Below, in pieces: positions 51,845 through 61,458 of a DNA stretch of 64,000 nucleotides; the stretch's first letter is position 1; each line of letters begins with the position of its first letter. The notes below the pieces were generated by a model that ran no database searches, was not told the origin of the DNA, and saw only the letters and a list, made by a program, of their open reading frames with translations. The stretch is from an uncultured Desulfuromusa sp. (GTDB lineage: Bacteria; Desulfobacterota; Desulfuromonadia; Desulfuromonadales; Geopsychrobacteraceae), in NCBI RefSeq assembly GCF_963675815.1, contig NZ_OY776574.1, forward strand, positions 366,001-430,000. Direction: 5' to 3'. Position numbers and translations under genes: made by a program.

Positions 51845-52045
51845 ATGGAGCTTGATCTGGAAAAACTGAGGCATCTGATCAACAAACGTGCCGCTGAGAT
51901 TGAAAAAAGTGTTGCAGGAACCGGCTATCTGCCGAAAACAGTGATCGGTGTTGCGACCTTCTTACTCGATAACGAAGGAGATATTGATTTACTGACTTCG
52001 AAACAACAGGTCACTTTTGAAAGATTTTTACGACCACTCCTGTAA
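51845..52045 (+). CDS. Small protein of unknown function
   Basis: 66 aa with its ribosome binding site at the end of greB (AGGAGAATAAAG). Mostly helical: LEKLRHLINKRAAEIEKSVAG, then GYLPKTVIGVATFLLDNEGDIDLL. No family recognised. The tight spacing (4 nt) indicates co-expression with greB. Confidence 0.55.
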   Translation: MELDLEKLRHLINKRAAEIEKSVAGTGYLPKTVIGVATFLLDNEGDIDLLTSKQQVTFERFLRPLL

Positions 52046-52050
52046 CTTAT

Positions 52051-52089
52051 TGTCATCTCCCCCGGTGCGAAAAACCAGAGGGGATGACA
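52051..52089 (+). terminator. Hairpin after the greB unit
   Basis: TGTCATCTCCCC (52051-52062) pairs with GGGGATGACA (52080-52089) with one bulged T. No proper U-tract follows, so it may protect the 3' end rather than terminate strongly. Confidence 0.5.
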
Positions 52090-52265
52090 GCTTCTTCCCC
52101 TGACTTCCCTCGTACGGTCTCCCGATAAGCCATTGCTAAAATATACGCCTGCATTCTTGCACAGTCTTTTTACCTTGATAATCTCTAATAAAATTATTAT
52201 TATTACTTTCTCTTTATGTTGTTCGGCAGCCAAAGCGTTAATACCTATTCTTAAGGAGCATTTAC

Positions 52266-54176
52266 ATGCGTCCACTTTCATTGCGCACGAAACTGATTTC
52301 CGGCGGGGTATTATTTCCCGCAGTTCTGCTACTTGGCCTATTTATTTCGTTTTACATATTCGAAAAAGGTAGCAGCCTTGATTCTGTCATTGACAAATCC
52401 AGAATTCTGGCAAGAACAGTGGAATCAACCCGGATGGAAATGGAGGATAAGTGGCAACAGGGCTTGTTCAATGTCGCGATGTTAAAAGAGTGGGCCGACA
52501 ACGGAGAGCAGGATAAGATTCTCGCCTCTGTTCCTGTGGTCTCTGCCTGGAATGCGGCAATGCGAAAAGCTGAAGAAGGGGGATATATTTTCAAAGTCCC
52601 CAAATTTCATCCACGCAATCTAAAAAACACTCCGGATGATCTGGAAGCACGGGTGTTGAACCTGATGAAAGACCAGAACTTAAAAGAGCACTACGAGATA
52701 GACCAGGACACAAACTCGGTGCATTATTTCCGTGCTGTCTACTTGTCGGAGACCTGTTTGTACTGCCACGGAAATCCGTCCAAATCTGAGGAATTCTGGG
52801 GGAACAGCAATGGTGTTGACCCAACCGGAACCCGCATGGAAAATTGGAAAGTTGGCGAACTCCACGGAGCTTTTGAAATCATTCATTCTCTTGACAGTTC
52901 AGATGCCGCTCTAGCCTCAACCATCACATTGGCTGGTGGGCTATTTATCGTTCTCTTAGCTGCTGCGGGTGCTTTAATTGCTCTGTTTACAACAAAAGCA
53001 GTGGTTAACCCGGTAAAAGAATCAATGAGAATGATTGAAGGCCTGGAAAGAGGTGAGCTGAATAATCGGATTAAAACCAACCGTACTGATGAGCTGGGGC
53101 GTTTGTCCAACGCACTTAACAACTTCGCAGACAACCTTCGTGATGAAGTTCTGGAAGCCTTCAATCGTCTGGCGCAGGGTGATTTCAGCTTTAAAGCCAA
53201 AGGTTTGATTGCAGCCCCCCTGGACAATGCCTGCCAAGGATTAACCCGAGTGATGCAGACAGTTCAAGACGCCAGCGATCAGATTTCTTCGGGAGCCAGC
53301 CAAGTTTCCGAAACAAGTTCTTCTCTTGCAAACGGTGCAACCCAACAAGCTGCAGCACTGGAAGAAATTTCTGCCTCGATGACGGAAATGAATGAGCAGA
53401 CCAAGAATAACGCTGAAAATGCAGCTGCAGCAAATAAGCTCTCAGATGAAGCCAGAATAGCTGCGGACAGGGGAAATCAACAGATGCAAACCATGGTCAA
53501 TGCCATGGAGGACATCAAAGGTTCAGCTCAGAACATCAGTAAAATTATCAAAGTCATTGACGAAATTGCTTTCCAGACAAACTTGCTGGCACTCAATGCA
53601 GCGGTTGAAGCTGCTCGAGCCGGACAACACGGTAAGGGCTTTGCTGTTGTCGCTGAAGAAGTCCGTAATCTTGCTTCCCGCAGTGCCAAGGCAGCACGGG
53701 AAACAACCGCTCTAATCCAGGGTTCTGTAGATAAAACCAACAACGGTTCTGAAATTGCACATGAAACCGCAAAATCACTCAACGACATTGTGACCGATGT
53801 CACCAAAGTTTCTGATCTTGTCGCTGAAATTGCTGCGGCCAGTCATGAGCAATCAACGGGAATTTCGCAGGTCAATGAAGGACTGGCCCAACTGGATGAA
53901 GTCAATCAGCAGACGACATCAACATCTGAAGAAAGTGCTGCAATTGCAGAAGAGCTTTCCAGTCAGACCTCTGATATGCAGCGAATGCTGCAACGGTTTA
54001 CTCTCAGCGGCGCAGCCCCTGGAAGAACAGTTGCGCCACCAGCCCCAAAAAAGATACAGGCACCAGAGCCTCAGGTACCGCAACAGTCACCAGCATCACC
54101 AGCAGCTGCTGAATGGGGTGGGACACCTTCAGCTCAGGTCATTAAACTTGATGATGATGATTTTGGAAAATACTGA
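52266..54176 (+). CDS. Methyl-accepting chemotaxis protein with c-heme DUF3365 sensor domain
   Basis: 636-residue chemoreceptor. A membrane segment at about 12-33 is followed by a periplasmic DUF3365/Tll0287-like domain with SETCLYCHGNP, where Cys164, Cys167 and His168 form a c-type heme site. A second segment (about 218-240), HAMP (about 240-295) and the MCP signalling hairpin come next. The tip is EIAFQTNLLALNAAVEAARAGQHGKGFAVVAEEVRNLA. The proline-rich C-terminus has no CheR-binding pentapeptide. It likely senses redox state, oxygen or a gas, like heme chemoreceptors of Geobacter (inference). AAGGAGC precedes the ATG, and the gene stands alone with a strong terminator. Confidence 0.9.
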   Translation: MRPLSLRTKLISGGVLFPAVLLLGLFISFYIFEKGSSLDSVIDKSRILARTVESTRMEMEDKWQQGLFNVAMLKEWADNGEQDKILASVPVVSAWNAAMRKAEEGGYIFKVPKFHPRNLKNTPDDLEARVLNLMKDQNLKEHYEIDQDTNSVHYFRAVYLSETCLYCHGNPSKSEEFWGNSNGVDPTGTRMENWKVGELHGAFEIIHSLDSSDAALASTITLAGGLFIVLLAAAGALIALFTTKAVVNPVKESMRMIEGLERGELNNRIKTNRTDELGRLSNALNNFADNLRDEVLEAFNRLAQGDFSFKAKGLIAAPLDNACQGLTRVMQTVQDASDQISSGASQVSETSSSLANGATQQAAALEEISASMTEMNEQTKNNAENAAAANKLSDEARIAADRGNQQMQTMVNAMEDIKGSAQNISKIIKVIDEIAFQTNLLALNAAVEAARAGQHGKGFAVVAEEVRNLASRSAKAARETTALIQGSVDKTNNGSEIAHETAKSLNDIVTDVTKVSDLVAEIAAASHEQSTGISQVNEGLAQLDEVNQQTTSTSEESAAIAEELSSQTSDMQRMLQRFTLSGAAPGRTVAPPAPKKIQAPEPQVPQQSPASPAAAEWGGTPSAQVIKLDDDDFGKY

Positions 54177-54203
54177 AACTCGCTAGACGTAGTGTTCTGA
54201 ATC

Positions 54204-54238
54204 AATCCCCTATCGGGCATCCGGTAGGGGATTTTTTA
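54204..54238 (+). terminator. Terminator of the chemoreceptor gene
   Basis: AATCCCCTA (54204-54212) pairs with TAGGGGATT (54225-54233), followed by TTTTATT. Confidence 0.85.
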
Positions 54239-54301
54239 TTCATCTGTATGACTTAACGCTAAAATCCGGCATACTTATGATCAACAATAAAGGAACCGTC
54301 A

Positions 54302-54721
54302 ATGGAAGACTTGCACATTACTGAAAATATTATTATTTCAAAGCAGGAAATAGACTTAACAGCAATCCGCTCACAAGGCGCCGGAGGGCAGAATGTGAAT
54401 AAAGTCTCCACCGGAATTCATCTCCGCTTTGATATTCAGGCGTCATCCCTTCCTGACAATTTGAAACAGCGCCTGCAACAATCAACCGACCATAGGATCA
54501 GCAAAGAAGGCATCATTATCATCAAATCTCAGCAAACCCGGAGTCAGGAACAGAACCGTGTTCATGCGCTGCAAATGCTGCAAACACTTATTCAGGCCGC
54601 TACGGTGTCACAACGTCCCAGAAAGAAAACCCGACCGAGTAAAAGATCGCAGGAGAAGCGAATGGAGAAAAAAAAGCTTCATAGCCGCGTGAAAGAGTTA
54701 AGAAGAAAAATCACTGATTAG
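54302..54721 (+). CDS. arfB: Alternative ribosome-rescue factor ArfB
   Basis: Peptidyl-tRNA hydrolase that frees ribosomes stalled on truncated mRNA; 139 aa. SQGAGGQNVNK (about 24-34) contains the catalytic GGQ. FDIQASSLPDNLKQRLQ and DHRISKEGIIIIKSQQTRSQEQNR match the release-factor-like domain. The lysine/arginine-rich C-terminal tail (RPRKKTRPSKRSQEKRMEKKK) enters the mRNA channel and is typical of ArfB/YaeJ. AAAGGAACC precedes the ATG. Confidence 0.92.
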   Translation: MEDLHITENIIISKQEIDLTAIRSQGAGGQNVNKVSTGIHLRFDIQASSLPDNLKQRLQQSTDHRISKEGIIIIKSQQTRSQEQNRVHALQMLQTLIQAATVSQRPRKKTRPSKRSQEKRMEKKKLHSRVKELRRKITD

Positions 54722-54848
54722 TTTACGACTGAAAAGACTCCACTTTCCAACCCTTCATCCGCATGAATAACGACGCCTTTCTTCTTGCCGCATAACCTTA
54801 AATACTATACATTAACATCAACTATTATTTAACTGTACTGCGAAGCCT

Positions 54849-56843
54849 ATGTCTCATTTAAATTATCTGATTGTTGAACAGCAGCAGAAACCACCCGAGA
54901 ATCTTCCGGAGATTCTCAAAGAACTGTCGCAAAAGTTTCAACTTGATATCTATCAGTGTCGCCAGAGGCTGATAGGACGGGGACTCTCCCTTCTGACAAA
55001 AGGGCAACCTGAAACATTGAGCCAAATTTCAGTTATCCTGAAAGAGGCTGATTATACTCATTGGCTTTTAAAGCCATCCAAGACAGGTTTTGTTCCTCAC
55101 AAAATTCGTAACCTGCAAATCGATGCAGAGGGCATCACCTTTGGTTGCCACAAAAAAGACGTTGTGTTTCCGAAAGGGGGCACCATCCTCGCTATCTTTG
55201 CAGAAATCACCGGAAAGCTCGCTGAAAAAAGTGTTAACCAACTCCTCTCCAGTCATGCGTACCGGGGACGGGATGACATTCGACATTTAGAAGCGAAGAA
55301 AATTTATACAACCATACTGCAAGGCAAACCGGTCCTGGACCTTTATCTCCTCAATGACAACAAGCAAGTCAAAGATGCCGTACGTATTTTTCCTGGTAAA
55401 TTTGATCCGCAAGGGCTGGGAGCAAGGGCCACCCTCAGCAGCAAACAGAATCTGGAACAGATTTTAGAAGTGGCCAGGGAATATTCTGGAGAATTCCACT
55501 TGCACACCGATTTTGGACTGGTGAACTTACCGGGAACAACGTTACGCCGTGACGATTTGGAAAATCCGGAAACGCAGCGACAGAACCTGTTAAGCCTGGC
55601 TCGCTACGGCTGGTTGATGGCAGACTTGCTGCAATCAGAACAAATCATCCCATCACAAAAGCACAGAGAAGATAAGATTGACACAAACGCCGGCGCCGCA
55701 ATTTTAATGCAGAGTTCGGCTCTTGCAGCAGGGGGATCGCTAGAAGACAGCCTTCCTCTAAGCAAAGAAATCCGTGCGGAAATCGATGCAGCAACAGCCC
55801 GGGAAGAAAACACTTCAGTTTCCTCCGTTGCCAACTCGGACCCGGGCCTACCGCCTCCTCCACCGGCAAAAAAGAGAGCGGGTTGGTCTCATCCCGGTTT
55901 TTGGTTTGGGAGTACAGGCGCTGCGATTTTCGTCGCCTTTATCCTGCTGGCGCAATTTTCAAACGGTGACGTTCTGAACAGCATAGCCTATTATTCTTTT
56001 GCCTCAGGAGCTGTCCCTTTCTTCATCGCCACACTGATGCTCTGGTATGCTTTTTATTTTCTGAGAATGAAACGGCAAATAGAAAACACGCCAACCAGTA
56101 AAGTCCGTTCCGTTGCAATGGGAATGGTCGAAGTTAAAGGCCGGGCTATTCGCCGTTATGCGTTGATTTCACCCATGGCCAATACCCCTTGCGTCTTTTA
56201 CCGCCTTACGAAGTACCGCCGTGACAAAAACAATCAATGGCGGGTCAGCAGTGTCAGCAGTAGTGACAATGTCCCCTTTTTTTTAGAAGATGACACTGGT
56301 CGAATTGAAATAAACCCGGCAGGATGCCGGATCAGTGCCGGAACCAGGCAAGAAGGATCACCGGGACAAATTGGACTGATGCGGGGTATTCATGACAGTG
56401 ACGATAAGTGGGTTGAAGAGGTTATTGTTGACGGAACCCTGATCTATGTTCTCGGATATGCGTCTTCCAGACAGGCAGATGGCCCCACAGTAACAGAACA
56501 AAAAATTGCAGCGCTGCGTGAATTAAAACGACATCCTCAGGATCTCAAGCAGTATGATTTTGACGGTGATGGAAAAATCAGTGCAGAGGAGTGGGATGCT
56601 GCCCGCAATGCCGTGAGTGAAAACGTGCTGAAGAAATCTTTGCAGGACAAACAACAACGCAAAAAGCAGGAAGAGCATATTGTGATCGGCAAAAAAAAAG
56701 GTCGCCCCCTGATCATTACCGAAACGCACTCAGAAGAGAATCTCACCAGTCGCTATTTTTACTACAGTATTCCGCTGTTTTTTGCATCTGCAGTGGCAAC
56801 CGCTAGTGCAATTTATCTGTTGTTGAATTTTCTGAAGCACTAA
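54849..56843 (+). CDS. GIDE-domain membrane protein with EF-hand, paired with LemA
   Basis: 664-residue protein of mixed architecture. The N-terminal 270 residues are soluble, of unknown fold (bacterial, GYF-unlike). They are followed by an acidic/proline linker (PGLPPPPPAKKR), two membrane segments (about 352-370 and 382-400), then a GIDE/MULAN-like domain (VRSVAMGMVEVKGRAI and SPMANTPCVFYRLTKYR, about 415-560). A single EF-hand loop DFDGDGKISAEE (about 573-584) and a C-terminal membrane segment complete it. No RING is present, so the common label E3 ubiquitin ligase family is only homology to the GIDE part. The lemA gene follows 27 nt later; GIDE-LemA pairs are frequent and may serve envelope stress. 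Confidence 0.75.
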   Translation: MSHLNYLIVEQQQKPPENLPEILKELSQKFQLDIYQCRQRLIGRGLSLLTKGQPETLSQISVILKEADYTHWLLKPSKTGFVPHKIRNLQIDAEGITFGCHKKDVVFPKGGTILAIFAEITGKLAEKSVNQLLSSHAYRGRDDIRHLEAKKIYTTILQGKPVLDLYLLNDNKQVKDAVRIFPGKFDPQGLGARATLSSKQNLEQILEVAREYSGEFHLHTDFGLVNLPGTTLRRDDLENPETQRQNLLSLARYGWLMADLLQSEQIIPSQKHREDKIDTNAGAAILMQSSALAAGGSLEDSLPLSKEIRAEIDAATAREENTSVSSVANSDPGLPPPPPAKKRAGWSHPGFWFGSTGAAIFVAFILLAQFSNGDVLNSIAYYSFASGAVPFFIATLMLWYAFYFLRMKRQIENTPTSKVRSVAMGMVEVKGRAIRRYALISPMANTPCVFYRLTKYRRDKNNQWRVSSVSSSDNVPFFLEDDTGRIEINPAGCRISAGTRQEGSPGQIGLMRGIHDSDDKWVEEVIVDGTLIYVLGYASSRQADGPTVTEQKIAALRELKRHPQDLKQYDFDGDGKISAEEWDAARNAVSENVLKKSLQDKQQRKKQEEHIVIGKKKGRPLIITETHSEENLTSRYFYYSIPLFFASAVATASAIYLLLNFLKH

Positions 56844-56870
56844 CAGCTTTAATAACAAAGGAGAATAATT

Positions 56871-57440
56871 ATGGGTGGTTTAATCACATTAGGAGTTTTT
56901 CTGCTGATCCTGTTCGGAGTGATTATTTATACAGTCATCATCTACAACGGTTTTGTTGCGTTGAAGAATAATATCGAGCAGAACTGGAGCAATATCGACG
57001 TCCTCCTGAAACAACGCTATGATGAACTACCAAAACTGATCAAAGTCTGCGAAGGGTATATGCAACATGAACAAAAAACCCTGGAAGCGGTTGTTAAGGC
57101 GCGTTCAATGGTCAATTCAGCCCAGAGTGACGAGCAGAAACTGCAGGCACAGAATGCTCTGACAGACACATTGAAATCATTGTTTATGGTGGTTGAGCGA
57201 TACCCGGATCTCAAAGCGGATACAGGCTTCAGGCAACTCAGCAATCGAATTTCTGAAATTGAAGATCAAATCGCTGACCGCCGCGAACTTTATAATGCTT
57301 CCGTGACTATCTACAACACCCGACTGGACCAATTTCCGGATGTCATGATTGCAAGAATTTTTAATTTTGACCGCCGCGCACTCTGGAAAATTGATCCGGC
57401 GCACCGCCAGGATGTTGAAGTTAATTTTCAACATAGTTAA
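56871..57440 (+). CDS. lemA: LemA-family protein
   Basis: 189-residue membrane-anchored helical-bundle protein: one N-terminal segment (about 4-27) then YNGFVALKNNIEQNWSNIDVLLKQRYDELPKL, the LemA signature. Later landmarks are AVVKARSMVNSA, RYPDLKADTGFRQLSNRISEIEDQI and YNTRLDQFPDVMIARIFNF. Function is not settled. Strong site AAAGGAGAA. Co-transcribed with the GIDE protein. Confidence 0.92.
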   Translation: MGGLITLGVFLLILFGVIIYTVIIYNGFVALKNNIEQNWSNIDVLLKQRYDELPKLIKVCEGYMQHEQKTLEAVVKARSMVNSAQSDEQKLQAQNALTDTLKSLFMVVERYPDLKADTGFRQLSNRISEIEDQIADRRELYNASVTIYNTRLDQFPDVMIARIFNFDRRALWKIDPAHRQDVEVNFQHS

Positions 57441-57625
57441 TTGCGTTCCAAACTTGAAGTCGGCTTTAGGAAGGAACAGAACGGCATCAATTTTCCTGCT
57501 GCTCATATTTAAAAAAAATTAAATTCTGAGCGGGAACAGTCGATAAGGAGTATGCCTCTTCTAATCCGAAACCGAATCCTGACTTGTCTTTCCATGGATG
57601 GAATCAGGCTGAAGGAAGAATCTTC

Positions 57626-58135
57626 ATGGCGCTCAATTATTACCGACTCTTGGGGGTCCCCCCTGATGCTGGGCAGCGGCGGATAAAATCCGCATATCGC
57701 AGCCTGGCCAAACGTTTTCATCCCGACCGCAATCATGGGGCGGAAACAGCTTCTGAACTGTTCCGGCAGGTCAACCATGCTTACAGGATTCTATCGGATG
57801 CAAAATTACGTCAACAGTATGATCAGAAGCTGGCCCAGGAGGAGAATTCCCGGGAACATGCTCCCAATGCCACAGCAGGATCTCACCACCTAGAGCCACA
57901 GCAGAAGTTCAACCGGTTCATCAATTCGCTTCTGGATGCTCTATTCGGTAAAATTGACGATCCTGGCCTGCCGAAAAGCGACAGAACTCCTAAAACAAGA
58001 CAAACAACTAGAAAGGTTGGCAAACCCGCCTTCAATTTTCACTATAATCTCGCCATCGAGAAGGGGAAAACTCCCTATGTCCGGGGAGAAGACGGCGTAT
58101 TCAGAAAAGTCTCCTCAAAAAACCAGGGCAGATAG
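57626..58135 (+). CDS. J-domain (DnaJ-like) protein
   Basis: 169 aa from ATG 57626, 8 nt after GAAGGAAGA. The N-terminal J domain (residues 1-70) reads MALNYYRLLGVPPDAGQRR...LAKRFHPDRNHG with the HPD loop that stimulates DnaK ATPase. No G/F region, zinc domain or C-terminal substrate domain, so it is a specialised co-chaperone. The C-terminal half (NFHYNLAIEKGKTPYVRGED) is unrecognised. Confidence 0.85.
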   Translation: MALNYYRLLGVPPDAGQRRIKSAYRSLAKRFHPDRNHGAETASELFRQVNHAYRILSDAKLRQQYDQKLAQEENSREHAPNATAGSHHLEPQQKFNRFINSLLDALFGKIDDPGLPKSDRTPKTRQTTRKVGKPAFNFHYNLAIEKGKTPYVRGEDGVFRKVSSKNQGR

Positions 58136-58287
58136 TTCTTGCCTCATACTGCTCAAGCCAGCACCCCAACTGTAGATCTGAAAATATTCCCTGTATTTGA
58201 CAAACTCGGGTTGATGTTTCAGCTTGACTCCGCGTATCATTCAGCCAGGTTAGTAACGCTGATGGACAATTGATCACGGAGGACCCG

Positions 58288-58473
58288 ATGTCAGATAATA
58301 GTGATTTGAAAATGTGTGAACTGAAAGCGAAAGGGCTGATGGAAGAAATTGACCAGCGTTCAATCAGTCCGGTGGTTGTCTGCGGAAAATGCGGTGCAAA
58401 GGCAGATAAACCAGAGTATCTCCATAATCCACGCCCATTGATGAAAAAGAAAATCGATAACTTTTGGAGTTAA
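58288..58473 (+). CDS. Small protein with a CxxC pair
   Basis: 61 aa from ATG 58288, 5 nt after CGGAGGA. An N-terminal helix (LKMCELKAKGLMEEI) is followed by VVVCGKCGAKADKPEYLHNPRP, a single zinc-knuckle-like half site that could dimerise around a metal. No family recognised. It ends 5 nt before the next start, forming an operon with the thioesterase. Confidence 0.55.
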   Translation: MSDNSDLKMCELKAKGLMEEIDQRSISPVVVCGKCGAKADKPEYLHNPRPLMKKKIDNFWS

Positions 58474-58478
58474 AACGA

Positions 58479-58892
58479 ATGCAACAGATAATGGATTTTT
58501 TCACCGAGAATGACTGTTTTGCCCGCCACTGCGGCATTGAACTTATAGAATTGAAACCGGGCCATGCAAAAGCTAAAATGGACATTCAACCATTCCACAT
58601 GAATGGCGCCAAAACAGTCCAGGGAGGAGCTATATTCACGTTAGCGGACTTCACCTTTGCGGCAGCTGTCAACAGTCAGGGAAGGCTGGCTATGGCAATT
58701 AACACTTCAATATCTTTCTTCAAACCGACTCTCGACGGCACTCTCTACGCAGAGGCTGAAGAACTCTCCATAAGCCATAAACTGGGTTATTATCAGATCA
58801 ACATTACTGATATGAATCAGCAGTTGGTGGCTCAGTTTCAGGGAACCGCTTACCGTAAGCAGAAACCCATATTAACAGAGACAATGGAATAA
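58479..58892 (+). CDS. PaaI-type hot-dog thioesterase
   Basis: 137 aa from ATG 58479, with GGAG 9 nt upstream inside the previous gene's end. FHMNGAKTVQGGAIFTLADFTFAAAVNS holds the PaaI consensus (N-G-x-x-x-G-G, Asp). INTSISFFKPTLDGTLYAEAE and AQFQGTAYRK complete the fold. It hydrolyses an acyl- or aryl-CoA; the substrate is unknown. Probably co-expressed with the upstream CxxC protein. Confidence 0.82.
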   Translation: MQQIMDFFTENDCFARHCGIELIELKPGHAKAKMDIQPFHMNGAKTVQGGAIFTLADFTFAAAVNSQGRLAMAINTSISFFKPTLDGTLYAEAEELSISHKLGYYQINITDMNQQLVAQFQGTAYRKQKPILTETME

Positions 58893-58942
58893 ACATAAGA
58901 ATACCTGGCACAGCAACGTGTCAGCTGAAGGAGAATAGCAGA

Positions 58943-59506
58943 ATGATTAATGCAAATGATCTACGTAAGGGGATTGTTTTTCAACTTGATTCAGCACCCT
59001 GCATTGTAATTGATGTCAGCTTTCAGTCCCCAACAGCACGCGGGGGAACAACCCTGGTCAAAACGAAATATCGTAATCTCATCACTGGACAAGTCTTAAA
59101 CAGCTCTTTCAAAGCCGGAGATCGTATGGATGAGGCCGATTTTGCTCGTCGCAAAGGTCAATTCTTATATGCCAGCGGTGATCAAGGGGTATTCATGGAT
59201 CAGGAGAACTATGAACAATACGAAATCAGCGGTGAAATTTATGATGATGTCAAGGGCTTCCTCCTCGAAAACGGAGACGTCAGTCTGGGGGTATTCAATG
59301 ATCAGGTCGTCACCCTTGAAGTTCCACAAGTGGTCGAATTAATTGTGACTGAAACCGCTCCAGCTATCCGCAATGCCACGGCAACAGCGCAAACCAAGGA
59401 AGCGATTCTGGAAACGGGAATTTCAGTCCAGGTTCCCGGCTATCTCGAATCCGGTGAAAAAATAAAAATAGATACCCGAGACGGTCGCTTTGTCTCCCGG
59501 GCTTAA
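58943..59506 (+). CDS. efpL: Elongation factor P-like protein EfpL (YeiP)
   Basis: 187-residue EF-P paralogue with three beta domains. The loop that carries the modified lysine in EF-P reads FQSPTARGGTTLVK, the YeiP/EfpL form in which arginine takes that place. EISGEIYDDVKGFLLENGD and SVQVPGYLESGEKIKIDTRDGRFVSRA match domains II and III. It helps ribosomes through difficult sequences such as polyproline stretches. GAAGGAGAA lies before the ATG. No modification gene is needed for this type. Confidence 0.9.
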   Translation: MINANDLRKGIVFQLDSAPCIVIDVSFQSPTARGGTTLVKTKYRNLITGQVLNSSFKAGDRMDEADFARRKGQFLYASGDQGVFMDQENYEQYEISGEIYDDVKGFLLENGDVSLGVFNDQVVTLEVPQVVELIVTETAPAIRNATATAQTKEAILETGISVQVPGYLESGEKIKIDTRDGRFVSRA

Positions 59507-59566
59507 TTATTTTACTCCTGTTCAACAAACCAAGACTCTATTTTCTCTGAAACCTGGAACGCCAAC

Positions 59567-60163
59567 ATGCTCGAAATTGAACTGATTAAGGAAAAGCTCA
59601 CCCATATTCCGTTGCAACCCTTGCAGCAGAAGTTTGACCGACACGCAGCCGTCGCTATGCTGCTTCGAAATAACAACCAAAGAACCGAGGTTCTGTTCAT
59701 CCGTCGCGCAGAGGATGACAGGGATCCCTGGTCTGGAGACCTTGGCTTTCCCGGTGGCAAGATAGAAGAGCAGGATGAGAGTCCGCGTGCGGCCGCCGAA
59801 CGGGAAACATGTGAAGAGATCGGTTACCGGCTTAATGACGAAAACTACCTGGGGCAAAACAATGATCTCATTGGAGCCTACCTTTCCGTGCATATTTCCT
59901 GCTTCATCTATCAGGTAGAGCATGACGTTCCATTTAAGCTCAACGATGAAGTTGTTGATTTGTTCTGGGTGCCACTCCAAACCTTGCTTGACCCACCCCG
60001 CAATCAACAACTGACATTTTTTTACCGTGGCAAAAGTCGCAGCCACCCCGCCATCAAACTTGACGAATGGAGTGATCGCCCCCTCTGGGGAATCACTTAC
60101 CGCTTGCTTGACAATTTTCTCAATCTCTTTGATCTTTCTTTCACTTATCCGGAACGCCGATAA
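59567..60163 (+). CDS. NUDIX hydrolase (CoA pyrophosphatase-like)
   Basis: 198 aa. The Nudix box is fully kept: GGKIEEQDESPRAAAERETCEEIG (split here: GGKIEEQDESP then RAAAERETCEEIG), positions about 64-87. The preceding RRAEDDRDPWSGDLGFPGGK and later LWGITYRLLDNFL fit the NUDT7/YeaB CoA pyrophosphatase branch, which cleaves CoA to phosphopantetheine and 3',5'-ADP. The substrate is inferred from the subfamily. No clear ribosome binding site, with a 60-nt gap from efpL. Confidence 0.85.
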   Translation: MLEIELIKEKLTHIPLQPLQQKFDRHAAVAMLLRNNNQRTEVLFIRRAEDDRDPWSGDLGFPGGKIEEQDESPRAAAERETCEEIGYRLNDENYLGQNNDLIGAYLSVHISCFIYQVEHDVPFKLNDEVVDLFWVPLQTLLDPPRNQQLTFFYRGKSRSHPAIKLDEWSDRPLWGITYRLLDNFLNLFDLSFTYPERR

Positions 60164-60234
60164 CCTGTTATAATCGCTTTATAAAAAACCTTTAGAGAAC
60201 CGACAAACAAAAGGCCGCAAATCAGGAGAATAAA

Positions 60235-61401
60235 ATGAAACGTGCAACCCGCCTCGTCAATTTTGATTCTTTTTGTCAAAATAAAGACACGGATTCACCG
60301 CACACAATAAATCCCCCAATCTATAGAGGGTCAACGGTTCTATTTAAGAATTTTGCCGATTTCACTCTGGCGACTTCAGGAAAGCACCAGGGCATTACCT
60401 ATGGAACGGATCGCATGCCCACCCAGCGAGCATTTGAAGAAGCAGTCAGAGAGCTTGAGGGAGGGGCCTTAACCCGGGCTTTTCAATCAGGAATCAGCGC
60501 CATTATCAATACTTTTTTGGCATTCACCAGCAGTGGTGATCACATTCTCGTATGTGACAATGCCTATGGACCAACAGTTCGCTACTGCACCCATATTCTG
60601 GAAAAGTTTAATATTCAAACTACATTTATCCCGCCTGCGGCAGGAAAAGATATCCATGAGTTCCTGCAAGACAATACTAAACTTATCTTTCTGGAATCAC
60701 CCGGATCCAATACCTTTGAAATTCAAGATATTCCGGCAATAACCTCCCTGGCGACAACACGGGAGATCGTCACTGTTCTTGATAATACCTGGGCAACACC
60801 CCTGTACCTTGATCCTTTTGCACTGGGAATAAATATTTCAATTCAATCCGCGACTAAATACCTGATCGGCCATTCAGATATTTTAATGGGAACTGTCACC
60901 ACAGATGAGAAACATGCCGATATCCTGCAAGAATATTATCGCACCACCGAAACATATGCACCCGAGGAAGACTGCTACACCGCTCTTCGAGGGTTGAGAA
61001 CCCTGCCTCTGCGTCTGGGCCAACATGAGCGATCTGCATTGGAGATTGCCCGCTGGCTGGAATCCTTACCTCAGGTTGGAGATGTTATCCATCCGGCATT
61101 GCCAAGCCATCCGCAACACCGAATCTGGCAAAGAGATTTTACCGGATCGTCAGGGCTTTTCGCCTTTACCTTCGCAGAAGAACAGTCCTCTGAAAAATTA
61201 GCTGCGTTCATTGATTCACTGCAATTATTTGGCATTGGTTACAGTTGGGGCGGGTTCAGAAGCCTGATCACTGCAGCCAGGTACAATCGTTCTCAAGCCT
61301 CAGAATACGCAGGTAAAACAGTGATAAGATTGAATATTGGCCTTGAAGATCCTGCAGATATCATGAATGATCTAAAGTCAAGCTTTGAATCTATGGCTTA
61401 G
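60235..61401 (+). CDS. metC: Cystathionine beta-lyase-like PLP enzyme
   Basis: 388-residue Cys/Met-metabolism PLP enzyme (fold type I). NPPIYRGSTVLFKNFADF, ITYGTDRMPTQRAFEEAVREL and SGISAIINTFL open the cofactor domain. VLDNTWATPLYLDPFALG holds the Asp, and SIQSATKYLIGHSD the Schiff-base lysine (about 211). GIGYSWGGFRSL and VIRLNIGLEDPADI match MetC rather than MetB. It likely converts cystathionine to homocysteine, pyruvate and ammonia. Strong site CAGGAGAA. Confidence 0.88.
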   Translation: MKRATRLVNFDSFCQNKDTDSPHTINPPIYRGSTVLFKNFADFTLATSGKHQGITYGTDRMPTQRAFEEAVRELEGGALTRAFQSGISAIINTFLAFTSSGDHILVCDNAYGPTVRYCTHILEKFNIQTTFIPPAAGKDIHEFLQDNTKLIFLESPGSNTFEIQDIPAITSLATTREIVTVLDNTWATPLYLDPFALGINISIQSATKYLIGHSDILMGTVTTDEKHADILQEYYRTTETYAPEEDCYTALRGLRTLPLRLGQHERSALEIARWLESLPQVGDVIHPALPSHPQHRIWQRDFTGSSGLFAFTFAEEQSSEKLAAFIDSLQLFGIGYSWGGFRSLITAARYNRSQASEYAGKTVIRLNIGLEDPADIMNDLKSSFESMA

Positions 61402-61458
61402 CATTTCCCCTTGGAAATGGCTTGACAGACAGTTCATTTTGACCAGGAAGGAGCTCTC

